Assembly (NCBI GenBank): GCA_017631275.1
Contig: JAGBTQ010000015.1
Location: 93,444-157,443, forward strand
From: Alistipes sp.
GTDB taxonomy: Bacteria > Bacteroidota > Bacteroidia > Bacteroidales > Rikenellaceae
Length of the DNA: 64,000 bases
Direction: 5' to 3'
The translations under genes were made by a program, and so were the position numbers. The notes beneath the pieces were generated by a model. The model was given only the letters and a program-made list of their open reading frames with translations. It made no database searches and was not told where the DNA came from. Below, in pieces: positions 34,962 to 43,693 of the stretch. The stretch's first letter is position 1. Each line of letters begins with the position of its first letter.

Positions 34962-35591
34962 ATGAAACACAACGACTCATACACAATATTTTTCGGCGAG
35001 TCGGAGCTGCTTATCACCAGTGATATGCCCTCCGAGCGCTACGATATTGTCGATGCTGAGGCCTTCAGTGCATTTTCGCAAGCGAAAATAGTAAAAATAG
35101 TTGAGAATAGCAAATGTGTGGCAGTAGTTACTCCCTCGCCCAAGCTTACGTTCGAGGCGTTAAAGGCTGAGTTTAAGTGGGTTGAGGCTGCTGGAGGCGT
35201 GGTAACAAATGTTGCGGGCGACCTGCTTATGATCAATCTTCGTGGCCGTTGGGACCTGCCTAAGGGTCATGTTGAGAGTGGCGAGAGTAGCCGCATGGCA
35301 GCCCTCCGAGAGGTTGAGGAGGAGACGGGCATACGGGCAGAGGTTGTGGACGACGAGCCCCTTATTTATACCTATCACACCTACAATACCTATGGCGCAT
35401 GGGAGCTTAAGCGCACAACGTGGTGGGTCATGCATAGCGAGGGTGGCAAGCCTAAGGCGCAGAGCGAGGAGGGTATATCATCTGCCGAGTGGTGCGAGCG
35501 AGCATCGCTTCACGAGAGGCTCAAAACGACATATCCCACAATTAAACGCCTTGTGGAGCGTTATGTATTAAAAACGAGTGACTATGAATAA
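34962..35591 (+). CDS. Nudix hydrolase with an N-terminal extension
   Basis: 209 residues. The Nudix box GHVESGESSRMAALREVEEE (about 104-123) has the pattern G-x5-E-x7-REUxEE; it is preceded by AAGGVVTN and RGRWDLPKG as in NUDT-type pyrophosphatases. Residues 1-70 form an extra N-terminal domain with no motif I recognise. It hydrolyses nucleoside diphosphate-type substrates; which one is unknown. The TAA overlaps the ATG of porX by 8 nt (ATGAATAA), so the two proteins are translationally coupled. Confidence 0.9.
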   Translation: MKHNDSYTIFFGESELLITSDMPSERYDIVDAEAFSAFSQAKIVKIVENSKCVAVVTPSPKLTFEALKAEFKWVEAAGGVVTNVAGDLLMINLRGRWDLPKGHVESGESSRMAALREVEEETGIRAEVVDDEPLIYTYHTYNTYGAWELKRTTWWVMHSEGGKPKAQSEEGISSAEWCERASLHERLKTTYPTIKRLVERYVLKTSDYE

Positions 35592-37143
35592 GATACTTTG
35601 GGTTGACGACGAGATAGAGTTGCTTAAGCCCCACGTGATGTTCCTTAAGTCGAAGGGCTACGAGGTGGAGACCTGCAACAATGGCTACGACGCTGTGGAT
35701 ATGATTGCCGCAACGGCATACGACCTTGTTATCCTCGACGAGATGATGCCTGGCATGACAGGTCTTGAGACCCTACCACTAATCAAGAGCGCCCGCCCCT
35801 CGTTGCCAGTGATTATGGTGACTAAGAGCGAGGAGGAGAATATCATGGATAAGGCTATAGGCTCGAAGATTGCCGACTATATCATCAAGCCTGTAAACCC
35901 CAATCAGGTGCTACTCTCGATAAAGAAGAATCTGCACTCGCAACAGCTTGTCACTGAGCAGACTACCGCAGACTACCGCTCGGAGTTTGGACGTATTGCC
36001 GTGCAGCAGCAAGCCGCCTCTACGTTTGCCGACTGGTGTGCCCTCTATCGCAAGCTTGTGGGTTGGGAGATTGAGCTATCGGGCTCGTCTGATACGAGCA
36101 TTCGTGAGGTGCTCAGCTACCAGAAGAATGAGGCGCAGCAGGAGTTCTCGAAGTTTGTGCGTCGCAACTACTACGACTGGATAAACAAGCGCATCGACGA
36201 GAGTGAGATACCAACAATGTCGCACACCTTGATGCGCCGTAGGGTATTCCCTGAGGTTGACTCTTCGGCACATACCACGCTCATTGTTATCGACAACATG
36301 CGCTACGACCAATGGCGTGTGATAGAGCCGCTGTTGCGTGGATTTTATGATGTGGCTGTTGACGACCTATATTGCGCCATATTGCCTACGGCAACGCAGT
36401 ATGCGCGTAACGCCCTCTTTGCGGGACTTATGCCACTGGCTATCGACAAGCTGATGCCTGAGAAGTGGCTTAACGACAATGAGGATGGTGGCAAAAATAT
36501 GTACGAAGAGGAGTTCTTGCGTCGCCTTGTGCAGCAGTCGGGAAAGCAGTATAAACTATCGTTCGATAAGCTTGTGCGCCCCGAGGCGGGCCGTAAGCTC
36601 TTGGATAATATGCAGCGAATATACGATGCCGATTTCTCGGTGATTGTATATAACTTCCTCGACATCTTGTCGCACGCCCGTACCGAGACCGACATTATCC
36701 GTGACCTCACCGACGACGAGGCGTCGTTCCGCTCGCTTACGCGCTCGTGGTTCGAGCACTCGGAGCTATACACCATGCTTAAGCTCCTTGCCGAGCGTGG
36801 CCACCGTGTGGTGATAACGTCGGATCACGGAACTATACGTGTGGATAACCCTGTGCGTGTTACGGGCGACAAGGAGACCTCGCCAAACTTGCGCTACAAG
36901 ACGGGTCGCAACCTGGCGTATAACTCGCGCGACGTATATGAGGTTACACGCCCCGAGGATATTCAGTTGCCATCGGGCAGACTCACGTCGAGCTACATAT
37001 TTGCTTATAACCGAGATTTCTTGGTTTATAACAACGACGCTAATAAATATATAAGGTATTACAAAAATACATTCCAGCACGGAGGCATTTCAATGGAAGA
37101 GATGTTGGTTCCTTTCATTGTATTGCAGCCTAAAAAACGATAG
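35584..37143 (+). CDS. porX: PorX-type response regulator with PglZ effector domain
   Basis: 519 residues from the ATG at 35584. Receiver domain 1-120: acidic pair in WVDDE, phospho-acceptor Asp52 in LVILDEMMPG, lysine in IIKPVNP. A helical linker follows and then a PglZ/alkaline-phosphatase-superfamily domain (about 200-515) with VIDNMRYDQW, ILPTATQYARNALFAG and TSDHGTIRV metal-site motifs. PorX controls the type IX secretion system in Porphyromonas and relatives and its PglZ domain acts on nucleotide-type substrates. A GTG 6 nt upstream is an alternative start. No histidine kinase PorY is adjacent. Confidence 0.93.
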   Translation: MNKILWVDDEIELLKPHVMFLKSKGYEVETCNNGYDAVDMIAATAYDLVILDEMMPGMTGLETLPLIKSARPSLPVIMVTKSEEENIMDKAIGSKIADYIIKPVNPNQVLLSIKKNLHSQQLVTEQTTADYRSEFGRIAVQQQAASTFADWCALYRKLVGWEIELSGSSDTSIREVLSYQKNEAQQEFSKFVRRNYYDWINKRIDESEIPTMSHTLMRRRVFPEVDSSAHTTLIVIDNMRYDQWRVIEPLLRGFYDVAVDDLYCAILPTATQYARNALFAGLMPLAIDKLMPEKWLNDNEDGGKNMYEEEFLRRLVQQSGKQYKLSFDKLVRPEAGRKLLDNMQRIYDADFSVIVYNFLDILSHARTETDIIRDLTDDEASFRSLTRSWFEHSELYTMLKLLAERGHRVVITSDHGTIRVDNPVRVTGDKETSPNLRYKTGRNLAYNSRDVYEVTRPEDIQLPSGRLTSSYIFAYNRDFLVYNNDANKYIRYYKNTFQHGGISMEEMLVPFIVLQPKKR

Positions 37144-37158
37144 AAAACCAAATTATAA

Positions 37159-37572
37159 ATGGAGAAGATTATAGAGATTAAGTCGCTTGACGAGCTCGAT
37201 ATGGTGGCTCAGACGGTGCTCGATTCGCTTGAGGGGCGCACGGTTGTTGCCCTCGATGCCCCTATGGGTGCAGGCAAGACAACACTCATTAGCCGCATTG
37301 CCGAGCAGCTTGGCGCTGAGGACGATGTGACAAGCCCTACGTTTGCCATTGTCAATGAGTATGTGGGCGAGCGCACAATATACCACTTCGACATGTATCG
37401 CATCGAGCGTATTGAGGAGGCGTTGGACTTCGGCTGCGAGGAGTATATATCGTCGGGCGAGTTGTGCCTTATCGAGTGGCCCGAGAAGATTGAGCCGCTG
37501 TTGCCCGAAGATACCATGGTCATAAAGATTGAGATATTGTCAGATACCGAGCGCCGCTTTATTATTAAGTAG
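37159..37572 (+). CDS. tsaE: tRNA threonylcarbamoyladenosine biosynthesis ATPase TsaE
   Basis: 137 residues with a P-loop APMGAGKTTLI near residues 33-43, the TSPTFAIVNEY stretch, and the YHFDMYRIE plus LIEWPEK motifs typical of TsaE (YjeE). It powers the t6A37 modification of ANN-decoding tRNAs together with TsaB and TsaD, whose genes are not in this window. 15 nt after porX, likely in the same transcript. Confidence 0.94.
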   Translation: MEKIIEIKSLDELDMVAQTVLDSLEGRTVVALDAPMGAGKTTLISRIAEQLGAEDDVTSPTFAIVNEYVGERTIYHFDMYRIERIEEALDFGCEEYISSGELCLIEWPEKIEPLLPEDTMVIKIEILSDTERRFIIK

Positions 37573-37581
37573 AGCTATGTT

Positions 37582-37611
37582 TTTGGCTTTCAACAATTTT
37601 TTGTATATTTG
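37582..37611 (+). promoter_or_regulatory. Promoter of the SRPBCC-like gene
   Basis: TTTG (37582-37585), 18 nt, TATATTTG (37604-37611); ATG 20 nt downstream. Confidence 0.7.
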
Positions 37612-37631
37612 CGCTCCAAAATTCTAAGATA

Positions 37632-38042
37632 ATGGAAAAGTACGAATCAAAACAACAGCAGATATTTCACCCAGCATCGCTAATATTTCCTATCATCTCG
37701 CGCATGGATCTGATGTCGCCAGCAATGAAGGATAAGGTCGAGGAGTGGGAGGCAACCGAGGATAGCTGCTCATTTAAGGTTAAGGGCATGAAAGTTGCAC
37801 TCCGCATTGCTGAGCGTGTTGAGAATAAGCATGTTAAGATTGTTGCCGACGAGGGTGGTATTCCTATCGACTTCGCCTTTTGGATTCAGCTTAAGCAGGT
37901 CGATGAGCGCGATACACGTGTGCGCATGGTGCTCCACGCTGAGCTCAACATGATGATGCGCATGATGATTGGCTCGAAAATACAGACAGGCTTGGACCAG
38001 GCTGTCGAGGGCTTGGCTAACGCATTGAATCAGTTTAAGTAG
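37632..38042 (+). CDS. SRPBCC/START-like small protein
   Basis: 136 residues. The pattern (helix, curved sheet with CSFKVKGMKVALRIAERVENKHVKIV and DFAFWIQLKQVDERDTRVRM, long C-terminal amphipathic helix with a Met-rich NMMMRMMIG) fits the helix-grip fold of polyketide cyclase/START proteins. No signal peptide. Relatives are found next to housekeeping genes in many Bacteroidales, function unknown. Monocistronic by its promoter; the next gene has its own. Confidence 0.75.
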   Translation: MEKYESKQQQIFHPASLIFPIISRMDLMSPAMKDKVEEWEATEDSCSFKVKGMKVALRIAERVENKHVKIVADEGGIPIDFAFWIQLKQVDERDTRVRMVLHAELNMMMRMMIGSKIQTGLDQAVEGLANALNQFK

Positions 38043-38116
38043 AGTGCAAAATAGCGTTCCCGACGGGGTAGAATAGAGGTCGCGGGGCGATAAAAAATTT
38101 TTTATTTTAATTTTTT

Positions 38117-38148
38117 GTTGCAAATTCGCACAATTCAACGTATATTTG
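38117..38148 (+). promoter_or_regulatory. Promoter of the HU gene
   Basis: GTTG (38117-38120), 20 nt, TATATTTG (38141-38148). The leader before the HU ATG would be about 85 nt, long for this window. Confidence 0.75.
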
Positions 38149-38238
38149 CGGACTATTTTGTGGAAACCATGTTGTTAGCATGGATTTTTCAAAGATTATT
38201 TTGTGATAATTAACAATAAATAAAACAAATTTAAGATC

Positions 38239-38511
38239 ATGACAAAGGCAGATATCGTAAATCAGATTGCTAAGTCAACTGGTGTTGAGAAGATCCAGGT
38301 TCAGGCTATCGTTGAGGCTTTCATGGATAGCGTTAAGGAGGCAATGGTAAAGGGTGAGAACGTTTACTTGCGTGGCTTCGGTAGCTTCATCATCAAGAAG
38401 CGTGCTATGAAGGTTGCTCGTAACATCTCTAAGAATACTACTATCACTATTCCTGAGCACAACATTCCTGCTTTCAAGCCTTCTAAGAGCTTCTCAAGCG
38501 AGGTTAAATAA
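38239..38511 (+). CDS. HU-family DNA-binding protein
   Basis: 90 residues, the standard length of HU/IHF subunits. N-terminal helices MTKADIVNQIAKSTGVEKIQ, the GENVYLRGFGSFIIKKRAM sheet, the DNA-gripping arm with TITIPEHNIPAFKPSK where the conserved proline intercalates, and the final helix. Codon use is strongly biased to GCT, AAG and GTT as in other highly expressed genes here (PPIase, TPR gene, aspA). A nucleoid-compacting protein; HU versus IHF cannot be told. Confidence 0.95.
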   Translation: MTKADIVNQIAKSTGVEKIQVQAIVEAFMDSVKEAMVKGENVYLRGFGSFIIKKRAMKVARNISKNTTITIPEHNIPAFKPSKSFSSEVK

Positions 38512-38549
38512 TTTACGCCAATAATTACCTAATTTAATATATTACAATT

Positions 38550-38639
38550 ATGCCAAACGGAAAGAAGCACAAGCGTCATAAGATGGCGACGCACAAGCGT
38601 AAGAAGCGTCTTCGCAAGAACCGTCATAAGAAGAAGTAA
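38550..38639 (+). CDS. 29-residue AURKAIP1/COX24 (mS38-like) basic protein, probable small ribosomal protein
   Basis: A tiny gene below the usual length cutoffs: ATG at 38550, TAA at 38637-38639. The peptide starts MPNGKKHKRHKMATHKRKKR and ends KNRHKKK; 18 of 29 residues are Lys, Arg or His. This KxxKMxTHKRKKRLRKxRHK pattern is the COX24/AURKAIP1 domain, whose mitochondrial member is ribosomal protein mS38, and near-identical peptides occur throughout Bacteroidetes next to HU and RNase G genes. The role as a ribosomal protein is by family; the position 38 nt after HU and the lack of a promoter between suggest cotranscription with HU. Confidence 0.88.
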   Translation: MPNGKKHKRHKMATHKRKKRLRKNRHKKK

Positions 38640-38654
38640 TTTTTCTTAACAGAC

Positions 38655-38693
38655 ATAGGAGGAAGCTAAGGTCTATGCCTTAGCTTCACCTAT
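38655..38693 (+). promoter_or_regulatory. Strong hairpin between the small basic protein gene and RNase G
   Basis: ATAGG (38655-38659) and GAAGCTAAGG (38662-38671), loop TCTATG, CCTTAGCTTC (38678-38687) and CCTAT (38689-38693): 15 bp with one bulged position. No T-run follows, so it is not a standard terminator; it may be a processing site or a control element in the rng leader. Confidence 0.7.
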
Positions 38694-38772
38694 TTAAGTA
38701 CGGGGCAACAAAGCACAATTTGCTTAAATGTTGCCAAACAAAAGTAGTTTAACGATTTACATTGACAGCGTT

Positions 38773-40317
38773 ATGCAAAGAGAACTAATCATCAATGTAA
38801 ATCCAACGGAAGTATCGATAGCACTTTGTGAGGATAAGGTGCTTGTCGAGCTTAACAAAGAGCAGTGTGAGACGGGCTTTGCCGTGGGCGACATATATGT
38901 CGGCAAGGTACGCAAGATAATGCCCGGCCTCAACGCAGCCTTCGTAAACATCGGCCACGAGAAGGATGCCTTCATTCACTACCTCGACCTCGGCGCCAAC
39001 TATTCGTCGCTAAAGCGTGTTGTTGACAGTCGCACGCAGCAGAAGCGCCCAGTAAATGTCGAGGGCATGAAGCTCGAGCCTCAGCTCGAGAAGGAGGGTA
39101 GAATTGGAGATTATCTGCAGCAGGGACAGCTAGTCATGGTGCAGATTGCCAAGGAGGCAATCTCTACGAAGGGACCACGCCTAACAGCAGACATCTCGCT
39201 TGCTGGACGCAATGTGGTGTTGGTGCCATTCTCGTCAAAGGTTTTCGTATCGTCGAAGATACGCTCGAATGCTGCAAAGAAACGACTACGCAAGGTAGCA
39301 CAGGAGGTGCTCCCAGCAAACTTTGGTGTCATCATACGCACGGCGGCTGCCGAAGCAGAGGATATCGACATCATGCAAGACATACTCTCGTTGGTTGAGA
39401 GATGGAAGAGTGCTGTATCGGCACTCGGCAAGACGGAGGCTCCCGCACGTATCATGAGCGAGATGAGCCGCGTGAACACCATTATTCGTGACTCTCTCAA
39501 CGACACGTTCTCACAGATTATCGTCGATGATGAGACGCTCTACAACGAGATTAAGAGCTATGTTCACGCCATCAAGCCAGAGATGGATAAACTCGTGAAG
39601 CTCTACAAGGGCAAGGTGCCCATCTTCGACAACTACGATGTTGCGAAGCAGATTAAGTCGTTATTTGCAAAGTATGTATCGCTCAAGCGTGGCGCATATC
39701 TTATCATCGAGCACACCGAGGCTATGCACGTCATCGACGTAAACTCGGGAAACCGCACAAAGGCAGAGGTTGATCAGGAGCAGACAGCCCTTGAAGTGAA
39801 CCTCGCTGCCGCCGCCGAGATAGCACGCCAGCTACGTCTGCGTGATATGGGAGGTATTGTCATTGTCGATTTTATCGACATGCGTAAGGCACAAAGCCGC
39901 CAGCTGCTCTACGAGGAGATGCAGAAGTTTATGGCTACGGATAAGGCCAAGCACACCATTCTGCCCCTCACTAAGTTCGGCTTGATGCAGATTACACGTC
40001 AGCGTGTTCGTCCTATTGCCGTTGCCGAGACCTCGGACGTATGTCCTACATGCTATGGCACGGGCAAGGTTGAGCCAACGATACTTCTCGAACGCAAGAT
40101 TGAGGGAAATATTCAACTGCTCGCGGAGCGTGGTTGCAGATATGTCAACCTAAGAGTGAGCCCCTATGTTGCGGCATACCTAAGCCAGGGATTATGGTCA
40201 AGGCGTATGCGTTGGATTTGCAAGTATAAGCTACGTATTAAGCTTACCGCAGACCTCTCTGTAGGAATGATTGATGTAGGCTACCTCGATAAAGAGGGAA
40301 ATAGGCTCCTGGAGTAA
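38773..40317 (+). CDS. rng: Ribonuclease G/E family endoribonuclease
   Basis: 514 residues from the ATG at 38773; an in-frame upstream start at 38728 would add 15 residues not seen in the family, whose N terminus reads like MQRELIINVNPTEVSIALCED. Seen: the S1 domain with GKVRKIMPGLNAAFVNIG, the catalytic metal-site region HVIDVNSGN and GIVIVDFIDMR, and the zinc-link CPTCYGTG near residue 435. RNase G/E cuts 5'-monophosphorylated RNA and matures 16S rRNA. 19 nt before mfd. Confidence 0.94.
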   Translation: MQRELIINVNPTEVSIALCEDKVLVELNKEQCETGFAVGDIYVGKVRKIMPGLNAAFVNIGHEKDAFIHYLDLGANYSSLKRVVDSRTQQKRPVNVEGMKLEPQLEKEGRIGDYLQQGQLVMVQIAKEAISTKGPRLTADISLAGRNVVLVPFSSKVFVSSKIRSNAAKKRLRKVAQEVLPANFGVIIRTAAAEAEDIDIMQDILSLVERWKSAVSALGKTEAPARIMSEMSRVNTIIRDSLNDTFSQIIVDDETLYNEIKSYVHAIKPEMDKLVKLYKGKVPIFDNYDVAKQIKSLFAKYVSLKRGAYLIIEHTEAMHVIDVNSGNRTKAEVDQEQTALEVNLAAAAEIARQLRLRDMGGIVIVDFIDMRKAQSRQLLYEEMQKFMATDKAKHTILPLTKFGLMQITRQRVRPIAVAETSDVCPTCYGTGKVEPTILLERKIEGNIQLLAERGCRYVNLRVSPYVAAYLSQGLWSRRMRWICKYKLRIKLTADLSVGMIDVGYLDKEGNRLLE

Positions 40318-40335
40318 CCTTTTAGCAAGAAGCGC

Positions 40336-43300
40336 ATGGAGCAATTAATGACACTTGTCCGCAAGTCCAAACGTGCGGGCGAGCTAAGAAAAAGTTTGGA
40401 AAATATAGGCTCTACCGTCCATCTCGAGCAGATGGTCGGCGGAGCCTATTCGCTTTATGCGGCGGCTACGGTTGAGCGTATGGGGGGTGTTCACATCTTC
40501 CTTGCTGACGACCGCGACAGCGCTGCATACCTGCTCAACGACCTCTACGAGCTGCTCGACGAGGAGCGTGTTCACTTCTTCTCATCGGCATATAAGCGCT
40601 CGGCGGCCTATGGTGCTGAGGATGCTCAGGGCGTGGTGCGCCGCACAGCAACACTCAATGCCTTGGCATCGCACTCGAAGGGCTATCTTGCCGTGTGCAC
40701 CTATCCCGAGGCCTTGGCCGAGAGTGTTGTGCGCTCGAAGCAACTACAGGAGCAGTCGCGCAAGATAAAGGTGGGCGATAAGCTGCAACCACAGGAGTTT
40801 ATCGAGTGGTTGGCGGAGCATGGCTTCGAGCGCGTAGACTTTGTCTATGAGCCGGGTCAGTACTCGCAGCGTGGCGGTATTATCGACGTATTCTCGTATG
40901 TCGAGTCGAAGCCCTATCGTATAGATATGTTTGGCGATGAGGTCGACTCGTTGCGTAGGTTCGACATATCGAGTCAGCTATCGTCAGAGCGCCCAACCCA
41001 GGTGGAGATTATCCCCAACATCATGCGTGATGAGGGTGAGGAGCGTGTGTCGTTAGCCGAGTTTGCCTCAGCTGCTACGTGGTGGATGTCTGATGGCGAC
41101 TATGCCCTGCGCAAGGTGGCAGACGTGAGAAAGAAGTGCTTGGAGCAGGCATCCGACGAGGAGGATGCCAAGCTCATAGCGTCGCGCCTAACATCGCGCC
41201 AGAGAATTTTAGACGACCTTAAATCATCGAGCGTGGCACTGCTCAAGGATAACTTGCGTGAGCGCAAGGCGGATAGTGTTATCACCTTTGCCACACAACC
41301 ACAGCCGCACTTCAATAGAAATTTCGAGCTTTTAGCCGACGACATACTTTGGAATATGCAGCGAGGATATACCACCTATATCCTCTCGCACAACAAGGCG
41401 CAGATTGAGCGTCTTGACAACATCTTTCATCAGGTGGGCAAGCGTAGCGTTGAGTTCCGTTCTGCCGACGTGGTGCTTCACGAGGGCTTTGTAGATAGTA
41501 GCCTTAAGGTGTGCCTATATCCTGATCATCAGATATTTGACCGCTATCAGCGCTACCGCATACGTGGTGAGATTAAGCGCGACGAGCAGATGACCGTTGC
41601 CGAGCTTAATCAGCTTAAGGTTGGCGACTATGTTGTGCATATCGACCATGGTGTGGGTAGGTTTGGTGGCTTGGTTAAGCTCAACGACAATGGTCGTGTT
41701 AAGGAGGCTATCAAGCTCATTTACAAGGATAACGACATTCTCTTTGTGAATGTTCACGCCCTGCACCGCATATCTCGCTACAAGAGTGGCGAGGGCGAGC
41801 CACCAAAGATTTATAAGCTGGGTAATGGTGCATGGCAGAAGCTAAAGGCAACAACTAAGAAGGCTGTTAAGGATATCTCGCGCGAGCTTATCGCCCTCTA
41901 TGCCAAGCGTAAAGCCTCGAAGGGTTTTGCCTTCTCGGAGGATAGCTACCTTCAGCAGGAGCTCGAGGCATCGTTTAAGTGGGAGGATACGCCCGACCAG
42001 CAGACGACGGTGGCAGCCATTAAAAAGGATATGGAGTCGGACCAGCCGATGGATAGGTTGGTATGTGGCGATGTGGGCTTCGGCAAGACCGAGGTGGCTA
42101 TACGTGCAGCCTTCAAGGCGGCATGCGATGGCAAGCAGACAGCGGTGCTTGTGCCAACAACTATCCTCGCTTTGCAGCACTACCGCTCATTCTCGGAGCG
42201 TCTGCGCGACCTGCCCGTGACGGTGGAGTATATCAACCGCACCAAGTCGGCAAAGGAGGCACGACGCATAGCCGAGGAGCTTAAGTCGGGTAAGATTGAT
42301 ATTCTTATTGGTACGCATAAGATGTTGTCGAAACAGATTGAGTTTCACGACCTTGGACTCTTAATCATCGACGAGGAGCAGAAGTTTGGTGTGGCAGCCA
42401 AGGAGAAGCTCACGCAGCTATCGGTGTCGGTAGATACGCTCACGCTCACCGCAACGCCTATTCCGCGAACCTTGCAGTTCTCACTCATGGGCTCGCGCGA
42501 CCTGTCGGTTATCTCTACGCCGCCACCTAACCGCCAGCCTATAGTCACCGAGTCGCACCTCTTTAGCGAGGATATCATTCGTGATGCCATCGAGGAGGAG
42601 CTCTCGCGTGGTGGTCAGGTCTATTTTGTGCACAACCGTGTCGAGGACCTCAAAACCATTCAGGGCATGATAACTCGTCTATGTCCTAAGGCGCGTGTGG
42701 GCGTGGGTCACGGACGCATGCCTGCCGAGGAGCTCGAGAAGCTTATTATGGACTTTATATATGGCGAGTTCGACGTGCTGTTGGCAACTACGATTATAGA
42801 GAACGGTATCGATATTGGCAATGCTAACACCATAATAATCAACGATGCACACCGCTTTGGTCTTAGCGATCTGCACCAGTTGCGTGGCCGTGTGGGTCGT
42901 TCCGACAAGAAGGGATTCTGCTATCTGCTCTCGCCTCCCGACGAGCTTATTGGTGGCGATGCACGTCGTAGACTACGCGCTATTGAGGAGTTCTCGGATC
43001 TAGGTTCGGGCTTCAACATCGCCATGCAGGACCTCGATATTCGTGGTGCGGGCAACCTGCTTGGTGCCGAGCAGAGCGGATTTATCACAGATGTAGGTAT
43101 CGAAACATATCAGAAGATTTTGCAGCAGGCAATCTCGGAGCTTCGTGCCGAGGGTCTCGATACGTCGGGTCTAAGCCAGGCCGAGAATGACGCTATGAAG
43201 GATGTGGCGTTTGTTGATGATGCAACAATCGACATCGATATTGATGCCTCAATCCCAGATAGTTATGTGCGCTCGCAGGCCGAGAAGTTGCGCCTATATC

Positions 43301-43683
43301 GTGAGATTGACGGCATGCGTGATGATGCTCAGTTCGAGGAACTTAAGCTACGCCTTAAGGATAGGTTTGGTGGTCTGCATCAGCCTGTGCTAGAGCTTAT
43401 CGACGTGGTGCGCCTACGCCGTGAGGCTGTGGCACTCGGTATGGAGCATGTCAAGGTGAAGAATGGTCTGTTAATAGCGAGGTTTGTGGGCGACAACAAC
43501 TCTCCCTTCTTCAAAACAGATACATTCCTTAACCTTCTTCGCAAGGTTGTTGCCCAACCAGATAGATTTGTTGTCAAGCAATACAATAATCGCCTCTCGA
43601 TGACCGTTAGAAAGATATACACGATAGCCGAGGGTGTGGATATGCTTCGTAGCTTGGCTGAGGCAGCAGAGAGTAAATCGTAA
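40336..43683 (+). CDS. mfd: Transcription-repair coupling factor Mfd
   Basis: 1115 residues, normal length. UvrB-homology part at the N terminus (GQYSQRGGIIDVFSYV), the RNA polymerase-interacting CarD-like domain near 430-500 (KVGDYVVHIDHGVGRF), the helicase motor with Walker A CGDVGFGKTEVA, DEEQ box (LLIIDEEQKFGV), LTATPIPRTLQ, and the TRG region with RGAGNLLGAEQSG, and a C-terminal D7 domain. It removes RNA polymerase stalled at lesions and recruits UvrA. 19 nt after rng and 10 nt before coaX. Confidence 0.97.
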   Translation: MEQLMTLVRKSKRAGELRKSLENIGSTVHLEQMVGGAYSLYAAATVERMGGVHIFLADDRDSAAYLLNDLYELLDEERVHFFSSAYKRSAAYGAEDAQGVVRRTATLNALASHSKGYLAVCTYPEALAESVVRSKQLQEQSRKIKVGDKLQPQEFIEWLAEHGFERVDFVYEPGQYSQRGGIIDVFSYVESKPYRIDMFGDEVDSLRRFDISSQLSSERPTQVEIIPNIMRDEGEERVSLAEFASAATWWMSDGDYALRKVADVRKKCLEQASDEEDAKLIASRLTSRQRILDDLKSSSVALLKDNLRERKADSVITFATQPQPHFNRNFELLADDILWNMQRGYTTYILSHNKAQIERLDNIFHQVGKRSVEFRSADVVLHEGFVDSSLKVCLYPDHQIFDRYQRYRIRGEIKRDEQMTVAELNQLKVGDYVVHIDHGVGRFGGLVKLNDNGRVKEAIKLIYKDNDILFVNVHALHRISRYKSGEGEPPKIYKLGNGAWQKLKATTKKAVKDISRELIALYAKRKASKGFAFSEDSYLQQELEASFKWEDTPDQQTTVAAIKKDMESDQPMDRLVCGDVGFGKTEVAIRAAFKAACDGKQTAVLVPTTILALQHYRSFSERLRDLPVTVEYINRTKSAKEARRIAEELKSGKIDILIGTHKMLSKQIEFHDLGLLIIDEEQKFGVAAKEKLTQLSVSVDTLTLTATPIPRTLQFSLMGSRDLSVISTPPPNRQPIVTESHLFSEDIIRDAIEEELSRGGQVYFVHNRVEDLKTIQGMITRLCPKARVGVGHGRMPAEELEKLIMDFIYGEFDVLLATTIIENGIDIGNANTIIINDAHRFGLSDLHQLRGRVGRSDKKGFCYLLSPPDELIGGDARRRLRAIEEFSDLGSGFNIAMQDLDIRGAGNLLGAEQSGFITDVGIETYQKILQQAISELRAEGLDTSGLSQAENDAMKDVAFVDDATIDIDIDASIPDSYVRSQAEKLRLYREIDGMRDDAQFEELKLRLKDRFGGLHQPVLELIDVVRLRREAVALGMEHVKVKNGLLIARFVGDNNSPFFKTDTFLNLLRKVVAQPDRFVVKQYNNRLSMTVRKIYTIAEGVDMLRSLAEAAESKS

Positions 43684-43693
43684 TAAGCTGATT

